The notes: a model not told the origin generated them from the sequence alone. DNA of 64,000 nucleotides from Parachryseolinea silvisoli (GCF_021190955.1 NZ_JAIOAO010000002.1:62001-126000), one strand, 5' to 3'. Positions 33,620-43,078 are shown, counted from the stretch's first letter. Numbers and translations: made by a program.

Positions 33620-35272
33620 TTATGGATTTTTAATTACAGTATAGGTATAGCGATACGGCGCCGTGGACCGCGTAAAGTCTACGCGCACGGTATAGCTACC
33701 CGGCTCGGAAATGCTGATGGCGGCATCGGTTGAGGTCAGCGTGCCTTGCAGCTGGTCGCTGGCGGGGCCATAGTTGATGTCCCACCCATTGTTGGCGCGG
33801 AACTTCAAGGCACCGTTTACCAGGTTGACGGTCTTGCTCCAGGTTTTGCTGGTGGCATCGTACGCCATCGGCGTGGAGCTGTCCCAGCTGCCCGGCGTGG
33901 CAGTGCCGATCAGGCCCCAGCTATCGATCTTGTCCAGCCGGTACGTTAGCGCCTCGATGTTTACCTGCACGCGGTAGTAGCCTGCCAGGGGTACGTCTAT
34001 ACCTGCCGCGGCACCGTCGACGCTCAGTGCATTCTCGCCGGCGCTGCCGTAATTCATGTGACCCCAGTCGGGTGCCGAGGTGAACTTGATCCACGTTGGA
34101 CCGGCGATGCTTACGTAGCCTTCAAAGATTTTGTCGTTGGTGCCGGGCAATGCGTAGATCGTGAGCGCGTCGGGTTGTGACGGGTCGCCGCCGGAAGCCT
34201 GGTAGCCACCGGGGATCCACAGGGTGGCGGGTGTGCCCACGTCGGCGTTTCGGATTACCTGGTAAGTATAGTGGTAAGGGGCCGCACCACGGTTGAAGTC
34301 GAGTACGATGGTATAGTTGGCGGGCGAATGGATATTGATGGCGGCATCGGTTTGCACGAGGGCGCCGGTGAGCGCGTCGCTGCTGGCGGGGCCGTAGTTG
34401 AGGTCCCATGCGTTGTTGGCGCGGAACTTCAGGGCGCCGCTGTTCAGGTCGGTGGTAACGCGCCATGTGCGGGTAGCCTCATCGTAGGTCATCTCGGTGG
34501 AGCTGTTCCAGCCACCGGCTGTGGCAGTGCCGATCAGGCCCCAATCTGTTTTAGTCAGTTGATAGGTGAGGTCGTTGATGTCTGTATTGACCTTGTAATA
34601 CCCCTCTTCGGCTACTGTAATGGTTTGTGCATTTTCACCCGTGGCCAGCGTACCGGCCGATGCGCCCTGACTATAGGTTGTTTTAGGACAGGTCGGGCTT
34701 TCGGCAAAGCGAAAAGACTGGTTGCTCTGCAGGTATACATAACCTTCGTATTGATCGTCATCGGTGGCATAGATCGCCGGTGCACTTTCACCACCGGCCA
34801 GCCACAAGGCAAGGGGTTGTTCACTCCACGGTGTAATGGTGAACGTACGCACGTCGGATGTCTGCGGGAATTTGCCGTTGAGTGCCGATGTGATGCGCAG
34901 CTGGACGGTGGCCTCGCGGTGTGGGGCGAGCTTCAGGTCGCTGACAAGCTTTGCATTGAGCTCGGACAGTGTCAGAGCAAATGTATTACGTGAGGTCGAG
35001 CCCAGCGCGACAGGTTGTGTAAAGTCGCGGCAGGCGGCGTCGACCTCCAGGGTATAGGTCACTTCGGTCGTGACACCGTATGCTGCTTTTTCCCAACGGA
35101 TGTCGAGCTGGTCGTCCAGGTTTTCGGCATTGATCGGCTGACTCAGCTCGGTTTCGTTGGTGGTAATTACGGCCGGAGTAGCATCGGCTGTCAGTTGCAC
35201 GCGGGTCTCGTCCTTTTCACAGGCTGTCAATAAAAACAAGAGGCTATATAGAAGTATCGATAGTCGTTTCAT
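33620..35272 (-). CDS. susE: SusE/SusF-type outer-membrane starch-binding lipoprotein
   Basis: A 550-residue surface lipoprotein (lipobox LLTAC, Cys18). The N-terminal SusE domain (about 20-150; VTTEVTYTLEVD) is followed by carbohydrate-binding modules. These come as a duplicated pair: a module with LWLAGGESAPAIYATDD or LWIPGGYQASGG, then one with WGLIGTATAGGW...LKFRANNAWDLNYGPAS and its near copy WGLIGTATPGSW...LKFRANNGWDINYGPAS. The Trp/Tyr-rich faces fit starch-binding modules of SusE/SusF. ATG 35272 is used because it starts the signal peptide and lies just after the susD stop at 35283. It likely holds maltooligosaccharide at the surface for the amylase and SusC. Confidence 0.88.
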   Translation of the reverse strand: MKRLSILLYSLLFLLTACEKDETRVQLTADATPAVITTNETELSQPINAENLDDQLDIRWEKAAYGVTTEVTYTLEVDAACRDFTQPVALGSTSRNTFALTLSELNAKLVSDLKLAPHREATVQLRITSALNGKFPQTSDVRTFTITPWSEQPLALWLAGGESAPAIYATDDDQYEGYVYLQSNQSFRFAESPTCPKTTYSQGASAGTLATGENAQTITVAEEGYYKVNTDINDLTYQLTKTDWGLIGTATAGGWNSSTEMTYDEATRTWRVTTDLNSGALKFRANNAWDLNYGPASSDALTGALVQTDAAINIHSPANYTIVLDFNRGAAPYHYTYQVIRNADVGTPATLWIPGGYQASGGDPSQPDALTIYALPGTNDKIFEGYVSIAGPTWIKFTSAPDWGHMNYGSAGENALSVDGAAAGIDVPLAGYYRVQVNIEALTYRLDKIDSWGLIGTATPGSWDSSTPMAYDATSKTWSKTVNLVNGALKFRANNGWDINYGPASDQLQGTLTSTDAAISISEPGSYTVRVDFTRSTAPYRYTYTVIKNP

Positions 35273-35282
35273 GGCGTCGGCT

Positions 35283-36887
35283 TTAGTATTCAGGATTTTG
35301 GTCCAGGTTGGTGTTGATGGCACGGTCCACCAGCGGTATGGGGAAGAGGTTGAAGTGCTGGGGTGTGGCCGCGCCGGCCTTGACGTTGCCCTTCCAGTCC
35401 CACAGGTAGTCGTCGCCGGTGAAGACGCCGAAGCGGATCAGGTCGGTACGGCGTTGCGCTTCCCAGTGTAATTCGCGGCCGCGCTCGTCGAGTATGAACG
35501 GCAATGTCAGGTCGCCGTCGGCGATGTTGCCACTGTCGTCGCCATAGGCGCGGTGGCGCAGCAGGTTGATATACTGTACAGCGGTGGCACGGTCGCCGCC
35601 GGTGCCATCGCGCAGCACGGCTTCCGCATACATGAGGTATACATCGGCCAGGCGGAACAACGGGAAGTCGGTATCGACAAAGGTATCGTTCTTGCCACGT
35701 ACGCCGGTGGACGTTACGTTGCGGAACTTGCGGCTGAGGTAGCCTTCGCGGAAGTTGGTGACGTTGGTGATGTCGAGCGTCTGGCCGTCGGTAAAGAACA
35801 AAGCACGACGATCGGTCTCGCCCGAAGGGTCGGCAAACTTGTGCACGAAGGTGTTGGTAAAACGGCTGCCTGCCCAGCCACCGGACGCGGCAATGCCGAT
35901 GTCGTTGACAAGATCCAGATTACCGCCCGACGCGGCGTGTATGATAAACGTTACGCCTCCGTAATTGCGGCCGTTATCGCCGTCTTCGGCAATGGGAAAG
36001 ATGATCTCCTCGCGAAGCCGGTCGTTGTCGGCCAGGAACAGTGCGCTGTAATCATCGACCAGCGAGAAGGCTCCCGAGCGGATGATCTCCTGGCAATACT
36101 TGATCGCCTGCGTGTAGTGGTCGGTACCGGCGTTATCCAGGTAGGCGCCGGCGTTGAGGTGCAACCTCGCCAGCAGCATCCACGCCGCAGCGCGGTCGGC
36201 ACGGGCATATTCATTTGTTCCCGGCGCCGCCAGTTCCGGCAGGATGGCGGTGAGCTCCTGATCGATGTAGGCGAAGAGATCGGCCCGTTTGATTTGCCGT
36301 GGCAGGTAAGCGCCCGGCGCATCGTCCTCGGTTACAAAGGGCACGTTGCCCCAGAGGTCAAGGGCAAAGTAGTAGTAGAGCGCCCGCAGGAATTTAGCTT
36401 CGGCGATGTACTGTTTTACATCTTCGCGCAGGCCGGCTTCCAGCCCATCCACACGCGACGATGCCGCGCGGATATACTCGTTGCAATACGCAATGTTGAT
36501 AAAGACACGCTGGTAAAGCAATTGCACGTAGAAGTTTTGCTCGGACCAGTTGTGTGCATGGTATTCGATCAGCGATGCATCGCCCCAGGCAGAAACACAT
36601 TCATCGGTGGTGATTTCCTGAGCGCTCCAATACATGCGCATGAACGACGTGGTGCCTTCGTCGGGTGCCGACAGCTCGGGCTGCCCGTACTCACCACGCT
36701 GGCCCGTGAGGGTCATGGCGCCGTACAGTTTGGCGAGGAATTCTTTGTAGGACGCCGGATTTTTAAAGACCAGTGTGGCGGTCGACACGCGGGTGTTCAG
36801 GGGCTCGGTGTCCAGGTCGCCCACACAGGAGGCCAGCAGGACGGTGGTAAGCAGGGCTGCATAAGCCCGGAATATAGAGTGTTTCAT
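35283..36887 (-). CDS. susD: SusD/RagB-family nutrient-binding lipoprotein
   Basis: A 534-residue surface lipoprotein with lipobox LLASC (Cys21), followed by DLDTEPLNTRVS, the usual start of SusD proteins. TPR-like helices (EAKFLRALYYYFALDLWGNVPFVTED; ADRAAAWMLLARLHLNAGAYL) and the C-terminal family end (LPFILDERGRELHWEAQRRTDL, PIPLVDRAINTNLDQNPEY) are complete. It forms the lid of the SusC transporter. It starts 19 bases after susC stops. Confidence 0.95.
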   Translation of the reverse strand: MKHSIFRAYAALLTTVLLASCVGDLDTEPLNTRVSTATLVFKNPASYKEFLAKLYGAMTLTGQRGEYGQPELSAPDEGTTSFMRMYWSAQEITTDECVSAWGDASLIEYHAHNWSEQNFYVQLLYQRVFINIAYCNEYIRAASSRVDGLEAGLREDVKQYIAEAKFLRALYYYFALDLWGNVPFVTEDDAPGAYLPRQIKRADLFAYIDQELTAILPELAAPGTNEYARADRAAAWMLLARLHLNAGAYLDNAGTDHYTQAIKYCQEIIRSGAFSLVDDYSALFLADNDRLREEIIFPIAEDGDNGRNYGGVTFIIHAASGGNLDLVNDIGIAASGGWAGSRFTNTFVHKFADPSGETDRRALFFTDGQTLDITNVTNFREGYLSRKFRNVTSTGVRGKNDTFVDTDFPLFRLADVYLMYAEAVLRDGTGGDRATAVQYINLLRHRAYGDDSGNIADGDLTLPFILDERGRELHWEAQRRTDLIRFGVFTGDDYLWDWKGNVKAGAATPQHFNLFPIPLVDRAINTNLDQNPEY

Positions 36888-36905
36888 AAGCGTGTGGTCT
36901 GGTGG

Positions 36906-39857
36906 TTAGAACTGGCAATTCAGGTTCAGGAAATAGGACCGGGTACGGGGAAAGAAGTTGTTATCCAATCCACCCGACACTTCGGGATCGAGGCCCGAGT
37001 AGTTGGTGATGACGAATGCGTTCTGCACCCCTACCCCGACGCGTATTTTGAGTCGTTCGCGGTACAGTTTCTCCCAGGTATAACCGAGGTTGATGTTGTC
37101 CATGCGAAAGAAGGAGGCGTTCTCGATGTAGAAGTCTGAGAAACGAGTTCTGAGACCTGTCGTAAACCGGGTCTTGTCCGCCTGGGTGCTGACGTTGGCC
37201 AGGAATTCCTGCGAATTAAACAGCGACTGGTATGTACTGTTAGCGGCGACGTTGTTATAGACATAGTTGCCCAGATTGGCGCGGCCCATGAAGGAGAAGT
37301 CCCAGTGTTTAATATTGAGCCGTGAGTTGATGCCCATGTACACAATGGGGTCGGGTTGTTTATAGCTGTACAGGTCGCTGGAGTTGACTGCGCCGTCACC
37401 GTTGCGGTCCACATAGACGTCTTCCACGGGATGGCCTTGCGCATCATATACTTGCTGGTATACATAGTAGGCCGAACGCGGATGGCTGACGCGGTGCGCC
37501 TGGATGGTACCCGAGGTAGTGGCGCCTACGCCACCCGTCGGCACAAAGTAGTCTGGGTCGTTGTTCAGCGTCAGCCTGGTTACTTCGTTTTTGTTATAGG
37601 TTATGTTGTAGCCCACGGTCCACTGCACGTCGTCGTTCGAGATGACGTCGGCATTTATGTTCAGCTCTACGCCGCGGTTTACGATGCTGCCGACGTTGCT
37701 GATGACACTGCCTGTAAAGTTCGTGCCCGCTGCCGGGGCGATGTAGGAGATCAGGTCGGTGGATTCCTTGCGGTATACATCCAACGAGCCGGTGATCTTG
37801 TTCTGCCACAGGCCGTAGTCAAAACCGGCGTTCCAGGTGGTCGCCGTCTCCCACTTGATCAACTGGTTATAACCGTCGGGGCGCAACGTATTGTAATACG
37901 TTGTGCCAAAGGGATAACGCGCGGCGTTGTCGCTGCGGGTATAGGTGGCAATGTACGGATAGTCGTTACCGACAATGTCTTGTTGACCGGTGACACCATA
38001 TCCCAGGCGCAGTTTCAGGTCAGACACGGTTTGGCTGTTTTTCAGAAAGTTCTCCTGGTTGATCTTCCAGCCCAGGGCTATGGAAGGAAACAATCCCCAA
38101 CGCACATCCTTGTCGAAGCGTGACGTTGCGTCGTTACGCAGGGTGGCGGTGACCATATACTTATCGTGAAAGGTATAGTTCGCACGGCCGAAGAAGGACA
38201 GCAGGTAATACTCCGTTTCGTAGACGTTGACACGGGTGGCGCCTTCTCCGGCGCGGGTCATCGTGGAATCGGCGCCTTCGCTATAGAAGTGTGCCCATGA
38301 ATATCCCCCCATGACGTAGAGCTTGCCCGCGAGCGACGGCAGCTCTTTGCTGTAGTCTACATAAAAGTCTAGCAGTTGGTTTTTGGCGGTGGCTTCGTAG
38401 GGGTTCAGGCGGCCCTGGGCAACAGCGGGAAGGTATATCCATTGCGTGCTGTCGGCTACGTTGTTATGACCGGAGGTCTGTTGATAGTCGTAGCCCAGGT
38501 TGAGCGTGGCGCGCAGGCCTTTTACAAAGGGGATGCTGTATTCAAACTTGGCGCTGCCGATGCTGCGCTTGACGATCGATGTATTGTCTGTCAGGGCAAG
38601 GCGTGCCACGGGGTTGCCCGGCGCCAGGTCGATGCTGGCACCGTTGCGTGTCCAGGTGGTATACCCGCGCCAGCCGGGACTGTAAACCGGTTTCGTGGGA
38701 TCGTAGGCAATGGCATCGCCGATGGCGCCCTGGTCGGCAAAGTTGTTGGTATTGTACATGCCCTTTACGTTGACGGCAATCTTGAGCGCGCCGTCAAGCA
38801 GGCTGGGATCGAGCGCAAGGGAGGCGGTGGTGCGCTCGAAGTTGTAGGTCTTTAATATACCATCGGTGTTGTTATACCCTACTGATACGCGATACGGCAC
38901 TTTATAGGCGGTGCCCGATACCGTCAGGTTGTGGTCCTGCCCGACGGCGGCATCTTTATAGATCTCGTCCTGCCAGTTGGTGTTGGCGTCGCCAAGCAGG
39001 GAAAGCGCCAGCGGGTTGGAAGCGTAGTGCTCGCGCACCCGCGAACGAAATTCGTCGGCACTATATACGTCTACCTTGCGCGGCGCGGTGGCGATAGTAG
39101 CCGTGGCGTTATACGACACCGAAAATGCGCGGCCACCACGCTTGGTGGTAATGAGGATGACACCGTTGGAGGCCCGCAAGCCGTAGATGGCGGTGGCGGA
39201 GGCATCTTTCAGCACGGTGAACGTTTCAATATCGTTCGGGTTGATGGTGGACAGGATGTTGGGCGAGCCCCCCAGGTTGTTGTTGGTGATCGGCACACCG
39301 TCGATGACAATGAGCGGGTCGTTGCTGGCGCTGAGGGATGAGCCGCCGCGGATGCGGATGGTCGAGGTGTTACCCGGCGCACCGCTGTTGGAGGTGATGG
39401 CCACGCCGGCCACTTTACCCATGAGCAGCTCTTGCGGCGAGTTGACAACACCTTTGTTAAAGGCGCGCGCATCGACTACCGCCAGCGACCCCGTGGCGTC
39501 GGCTTTCTTGACGGTGCCGTAGCCTACCACGACCACTTCATTGAGGGTCGCTACGTCGGGGTCGAGGGTGATGGTGAGGTTGGTTTGGCCGGCGACGGCT
39601 ACTTCGCTCGTGGCGTACCCCACGAACGTGATGACGAGCGTGGCTTCGTCGTGTACGGTGATACTGAACTTTCCCTGGGCATCGGTGACCGTGCCGTTGA
39701 CGGTGCCTTTTTCCAATACGTTTGCTCCGGGTATGGTGGCGCCGTCGTCGGAAGCCGATACAATACCCGTGACGGTGCGGGTCTGCGCCCAGGCGTGGGA
39801 GGCCAGCAGGCAGAGCAACAGAAGCACGTTGCCTGTGAGCCGATAGATTCTGTTCAT
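36906..39857 (-). CDS. susC: SusC/RagA-family TonB-dependent transporter
   Basis: A 983-residue outer-membrane importer. Signal peptide (about 1-25, ending AWAQ), then a carboxypeptidase-regulatory-like domain (TVTGIVSASDDGATIPGANV), a SusC-type plug (VVVGYGTVKKADATGSL; TIRIRGGSSLSASNDPLIVIDGVP), and a 22-strand barrel ending in FPRTRSYFLNLNCQF with terminal Phe. ATG 39857 is preferred, since the frame's 37 codons upstream do not look like protein. It heads the SusC-SusD-SusE-amylase operon and should import maltooligosaccharides made at the cell surface, with TonB energy. The SusR-like regulator is encoded just upstream on the same strand. Confidence 0.95.
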   Translation of the reverse strand: MNRIYRLTGNVLLLLCLLASHAWAQTRTVTGIVSASDDGATIPGANVLEKGTVNGTVTDAQGKFSITVHDEATLVITFVGYATSEVAVAGQTNLTITLDPDVATLNEVVVVGYGTVKKADATGSLAVVDARAFNKGVVNSPQELLMGKVAGVAITSNSGAPGNTSTIRIRGGSSLSASNDPLIVIDGVPITNNNLGGSPNILSTINPNDIETFTVLKDASATAIYGLRASNGVILITTKRGGRAFSVSYNATATIATAPRKVDVYSADEFRSRVREHYASNPLALSLLGDANTNWQDEIYKDAAVGQDHNLTVSGTAYKVPYRVSVGYNNTDGILKTYNFERTTASLALDPSLLDGALKIAVNVKGMYNTNNFADQGAIGDAIAYDPTKPVYSPGWRGYTTWTRNGASIDLAPGNPVARLALTDNTSIVKRSIGSAKFEYSIPFVKGLRATLNLGYDYQQTSGHNNVADSTQWIYLPAVAQGRLNPYEATAKNQLLDFYVDYSKELPSLAGKLYVMGGYSWAHFYSEGADSTMTRAGEGATRVNVYETEYYLLSFFGRANYTFHDKYMVTATLRNDATSRFDKDVRWGLFPSIALGWKINQENFLKNSQTVSDLKLRLGYGVTGQQDIVGNDYPYIATYTRSDNAARYPFGTTYYNTLRPDGYNQLIKWETATTWNAGFDYGLWQNKITGSLDVYRKESTDLISYIAPAAGTNFTGSVISNVGSIVNRGVELNINADVISNDDVQWTVGYNITYNKNEVTRLTLNNDPDYFVPTGGVGATTSGTIQAHRVSHPRSAYYVYQQVYDAQGHPVEDVYVDRNGDGAVNSSDLYSYKQPDPIVYMGINSRLNIKHWDFSFMGRANLGNYVYNNVAANSTYQSLFNSQEFLANVSTQADKTRFTTGLRTRFSDFYIENASFFRMDNINLGYTWEKLYRERLKIRVGVGVQNAFVITNYSGLDPEVSGGLDNNFFPRTRSYFLNLNCQF

Positions 39858-40091
39858 ACGGTTTGGGTTAGATTGTTGTTTAGCGTTGCGCAAGCGTCGA
39901 TCGAAGGGGTACGTTTCAAACGTTTGCGCGATAGAACAAAGAACGCGGCCCCGGGCGGGTCGCTTCAACTCTTCGTATCAAAATCTAGAAAAAAGATGCG
40001 CCGTTGGACGGGCAAATTATTGTTACACAACCGTTTGCAATAAGTTGATGCGGGAAAAAATCTTAATGTTTTAAAGGAATCCGGCGGGAAT

Positions 40092-40156
40092 CAGTGTGAG
40101 TGTGAGAGCGAAGAAAAACAGTGTGAGTGTGTTCGCTACCGCTCACACTCACACTG
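40092..40156. repeat. GTGTGAG-type inverted repeat, copy B
   Basis: CAGTGTGAGTGTGAG at 40092-40106 pairs perfectly with 40142-40156; after a four-base bulge AGCGAA pairs with TTCGCT. A third copy of ACAGTGTGAGTGTG lies in the loop (40118-40130). The repeat ends three bases from the stop codon of the SusR-like gene (minus strand). The rest of the 300 bases between it and susC shows no gene. Confidence 0.75.
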
Positions 40157-40158
40157 TT

Positions 40159-41754
40159 TTATAGGGCCCTGATCGCCATGATCTGCTTGTCGAACTCCTC
40201 GTTGGGTAGGATGGACTTGTTGCGGAGGCGGGTTTTGTAGGTGTAGATTGTCGTGACGGAGTAATCGAGGATACGAGCGATCTTATCATGGTCGTGGATG
40301 CCCATGCGGATAAGTGCGAAGATTCGCAATTCGGTATTGAGTAACTGTCCCTCCTTTAATACGATGCGGTCTTCTCCTTTAAAGAGCGCGTTGAAGGCGG
40401 AAACGAAGTCGGGGAAAAGTTTCAGGAAGACTTTATCAAAATTGTGGTAGAGGTCTTCGCGCTCTTTTTTTACGTTGATGCTTTCGATCGTAAAACGCAT
40501 GTCTTCCAGCTTTTTGGTCATGAGCTTTAGCTCCAGCGCTTTTTTTAGCGCATCCAGGCGCGTGATGTACTCGGCTGTGGTGGTGAAGTAATACCATACG
40601 TACTCTTCTTTGATCTTGTTGGCGTCGCGCAGCTGGTGGTTCGTTTCGGTCAGGACGTGGTTGGCATCGGAAATGGTCTTTTCCGCGGCCCGCAGTTTTT
40701 GAAATTGTTTATAGATGATGATGGCAAAGCCGATCGTGACGACCGACAGCAGGGTGATGATGGTGGAATAAAACATCAATATGCGGCGCCGGGATTCTAC
40801 CAGGCTGAGTTGCTTGCCTTCGATGATGGGGAATACCGCGGCTACCTGCACCTTGCGGTGGCGCGCGCCATAGTAGTTGGCGTCTTCCATGGCAATCTTG
40901 ACATATTTATAGGCGCCGTGTACATCGCCTTCTTTGTACAGCATATCTGCCAGGTTGAGCGTGGCGAGTGTTTCTTTTGTCGACGCACGAATGTCGGCAA
41001 TGGCGGCGCGGATCAACATCTCTTTGGCCCTGACGGGCTCATTGCTATAGAAATAAATAAAGCTGAGCGTGCTGGCGGCCACGGCAAAGTCGGCGTCGGC
41101 GAGATTGTGTTGTGTTATAAGCGCTTCAAAGGCCTGGCGGGCTTCGGGCATTTCACGCAGGTGCAAATGTTTGAGTCCTTTCATGAGCCCATACAACGGC
41201 CGGTCCGGGCGTACAAGCGCCATGGCCGAGTCGATGTAGGCATTGCCTTGCCGCGTGTACCGCGCGCTGTAGAAGTTGTCGCGGTTGAAATCCGACAGGT
41301 CGTAGCTGGTGCGGGCGCGGAGAAAATAGTATGCGGCGCGCAGGCTGTCCGTGAGGCCGGATGGGTGCAACGTACGCAAGGTGTCAAGGGCTTCGTTGAA
41401 CAGCCCGGAGGAAACTAATATAAAGCCCAGGTTAATTCGCGCGGCGGCGATCTTGTTCGGGTCGCGCAGGTAACGCGCCAGGTGTTGCAGCTTGCGGGCG
41501 TAGATGAATGCCGAGTCGTAGATGAAGGATTTATACTCTTCGTAGATGGCATGGTACACGGTGTACTGTCGCACAGAGTCTACTTTGCCGAGCTGCCGTT
41601 TATGACCTTCGATGCGGGCGAGCTTTTCCTTTAAAAAGACGTCGCGCTTTTCGATGGTGTTGTTAAGCTGTTGCAACAGGCTATCAATATCGGGCGCAGC
41701 GTTGGCACAGCCCAGGGACACAACGATACATAAGCCTGTCAGGAAAAACCGCAT
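40159..41754 (-). CDS. susR: SusR-like membrane regulator (DUF6377 type)
   Basis: A 531-residue regulator resembling SusR, the maltose-responsive activator of the B. theta sus genes. A signal-like segment (1-20) is followed by TPR-like helical repeats in the periplasm (about 35-320; GLFNEALDTLRTLHP, EMPEARQAFEALITQ). One membrane span follows (about 330-350; FYSTIITLLSVVTIGFAIIIY), then a coiled coil, and a C-terminal helix-turn-helix (LRIFALIRMGIHDHDKIARIL, SVTTIYTYKTRLRNKS). ATG 41754 is used because it starts the signal segment. The position next to a SusC/SusD/SusE/amylase operon supports the call; the exact sugar is inferred. Confidence 0.82.
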   Translation of the reverse strand: MRFFLTGLCIVVSLGCANAAPDIDSLLQQLNNTIEKRDVFLKEKLARIEGHKRQLGKVDSVRQYTVYHAIYEEYKSFIYDSAFIYARKLQHLARYLRDPNKIAAARINLGFILVSSGLFNEALDTLRTLHPSGLTDSLRAAYYFLRARTSYDLSDFNRDNFYSARYTRQGNAYIDSAMALVRPDRPLYGLMKGLKHLHLREMPEARQAFEALITQHNLADADFAVAASTLSFIYFYSNEPVRAKEMLIRAAIADIRASTKETLATLNLADMLYKEGDVHGAYKYVKIAMEDANYYGARHRKVQVAAVFPIIEGKQLSLVESRRRILMFYSTIITLLSVVTIGFAIIIYKQFQKLRAAEKTISDANHVLTETNHQLRDANKIKEEYVWYYFTTTAEYITRLDALKKALELKLMTKKLEDMRFTIESINVKKEREDLYHNFDKVFLKLFPDFVSAFNALFKGEDRIVLKEGQLLNTELRIFALIRMGIHDHDKIARILDYSVTTIYTYKTRLRNKSILPNEEFDKQIMAIRAL

Positions 41755-41876
41755 AAAGATTGGATAGAGTCTGGATCCACTGCGGTCCACCAACCGGTAA
41801 AACGAAGCAGTTTAGACAAGGTAGCAAGCTTTGCGCAAAGGGACAAGCGGCGAAGCCGGGTGCCTACCGGCCTAAT

Positions 41877-42101
41877 TCACTCTTGTGGAGGTATGCGGTG
41901 CGTGGTGCAAAGGGTGATTTCTGTCGTGGGTGCTTTTGGCGTTGGATGATGGGTGATGTAGAAGAGGCCGTTAACGGTGGCGATATAGGTAAGGATGCAG
42001 ACGGGGCATTTGGGAATCAGTAGAACGAATGGGAATAGTATGGCCAATGCTGTGCGACGTGCACTTTGTTTTGAGGGATTTGATTGGCGGCAGCAGTTCA
42101 T
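41877..42101 (-). CDS. Small membrane protein with KCPVC motif
   Basis: A 74-residue open frame. A basic start (MNCCRQSNPSKQSARR) is followed by a hydrophobic span containing FVLLIPKCPVCILTYIATVNG. Small Bacteroidota membrane proteins with a KCPVC(L)xxY signature at the end of a helix are familiar to me; the CxxC pair suggests metal or redox contact. The C-terminal tail is Thr/Pro-rich and may be disordered. The surrounding 420 bases between the SusR-like and DUF899 genes otherwise hold only repeat C. Modest support; it could be non-coding. Confidence 0.5.
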   Translation of the reverse strand: MNCCRQSNPSKQSARRTALAILFPFVLLIPKCPVCILTYIATVNGLFYITHHPTPKAPTTEITLCTTHRIPPQE

Positions 42102-42137
42102 GTGGAATCTTTGGACTTTACATGCTATACGCTGCCA

Positions 42138-42216
42138 GAAACAGCGTGAGTGTGGAGTGCGAGAGCGGATACAGGTATTCTGTTTTTTCCTCGCTCTCAC
42201 ACTGACACGCTGTTTC
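42138..42216. repeat. GTGTGAG-type inverted repeat, copy C
   Basis: AGAAACAGCGTG at 42138-42149 pairs with CACGCTGTTTCT at 42205-42216, and the inner parts (AGTGTG, CGAGAGCG) pair imperfectly with GAGCG/CACACT segments. The pairing can extend to GCTGCC at 42131 and GGCAGC at 42221, so it takes in the stop codon and last codons of the DUF899 gene. Same type and placement as copies A and B. Confidence 0.7.
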
Positions 42217-42968
42217 TAGTGGCAGCAGCTGTTTTGTACAGGCATGGCTTCGTATTTGTCGTGGTGGCGGACCCAGTCGGTGAGGTCTTTGTTCGGGCCG
42301 TTTTCGTTGCGGCCCAGGGGAGTCATGTCTAAGTAGGCGTAGGCACCGACGAGGGATTCGTCGCCACGGCCGTAGGACGAGTAGGTGTGGTATACGGTGC
42401 CTTGCTCGTCTTTATAGAACACGCTGGTGCCGGGGAGCTCTTCGCTTTCGAACGGTACCATTTTGTAGTTATAGTATACTTTGTCGTTTGTTCCGTGCTT
42501 GGGGAATGAGACGTGGAAGTCGAAGTTGAAGTCGTTTTCGTATGACGACACCCACTTGAATTTCCAGCCCATGCGTTTTTTGAAGGCTTCTATCTCGGGC
42601 AACGTGGCGCGTGACACCGACACGAAGCTGACGTCGTGGTGCATGAGGTGTTGGTTGGCGCTGTCGACATGGTCGGCTTTGAACGAACAGCCTACGCAGC
42701 CTTCCGGCCAGCCCGGCCCAAACATGAAGTGCTGAATGATCAGCTGGCTGCGGCCATCGAATAGCTGGCTAAGGGTTTCTTTACCGTGGGGACCCTGGAA
42801 GGTATATTCCTTATCGACTTTTACCCAGGGCAGGGCGCGGCGCTGGCGGGCGAGCTCGTCCTGGAGGCGCATCAGCTCTTTTTCTTTTTCGAGGTATTTC
42901 CGCCGGGCAGCAAGCCACTGCTCCTGGGATACGATCCGGGGCTCCGGCTCTGATTGGTGTATGTGCAT
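42216..42968 (-). CDS. DUF899 thioredoxin-like protein
   Basis: A 250-residue cytoplasmic protein of the DUF899 (AhpC/TSA-like) family. Typical pieces are EQWLAARRKYLEKEKELMRLQDE near the start, the loop FGPGWPEGCVGCSFKADHV in place of a thioredoxin active site, and DLTDWVRHHDKYE near the end. The CVGC pair could be redox active. The end QNSCCH adds two more cysteines. It is divergent from a GlxA-type regulator across 151 bases, which suggests control by it. Physiological role unknown. Confidence 0.88.
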   Translation of the reverse strand: MHIHQSEPEPRIVSQEQWLAARRKYLEKEKELMRLQDELARQRRALPWVKVDKEYTFQGPHGKETLSQLFDGRSQLIIQHFMFGPGWPEGCVGCSFKADHVDSANQHLMHHDVSFVSVSRATLPEIEAFKKRMGWKFKWVSSYENDFNFDFHVSFPKHGTNDKVYYNYKMVPFESEELPGTSVFYKDEQGTVYHTYSSYGRGDESLVGAYAYLDMTPLGRNENGPNKDLTDWVRHHDKYEAMPVQNSCCH

Positions 42969-43049
42969 GGCTTTTTTGTTTTCGTTACTTCAAATTTCGG
43001 CTTGAATCGAAGAAAATGGGGTGCGTATAAATGCCGAATTCACGGGGTT

Positions 43050-43078
43050 TTTGTGCCACGCGAAATCGTTTATCTTTG
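43050..43078 (+). promoter_or_regulatory. Bacteroidota promoter, TTTG-N17-TATCTTTG
   Basis: TTTG at 43050-43053 and TATCTTTG at 43071-43078 are separated by 17 bases, matching the -33/-7 consensus of the Bacteroidota housekeeping sigma factor. Transcription would start near 43085, about 35 bases before ATG 43120 of the GlxA-type regulator. Confidence 0.7.

Noticed and set aside
35553-37139. A 528-residue plus-strand open frame antisense to susD and susC
   Set aside because: It mirrors the codon pattern of the strong SusD/SusC genes on the other strand, has no family features and starts nowhere plausible.
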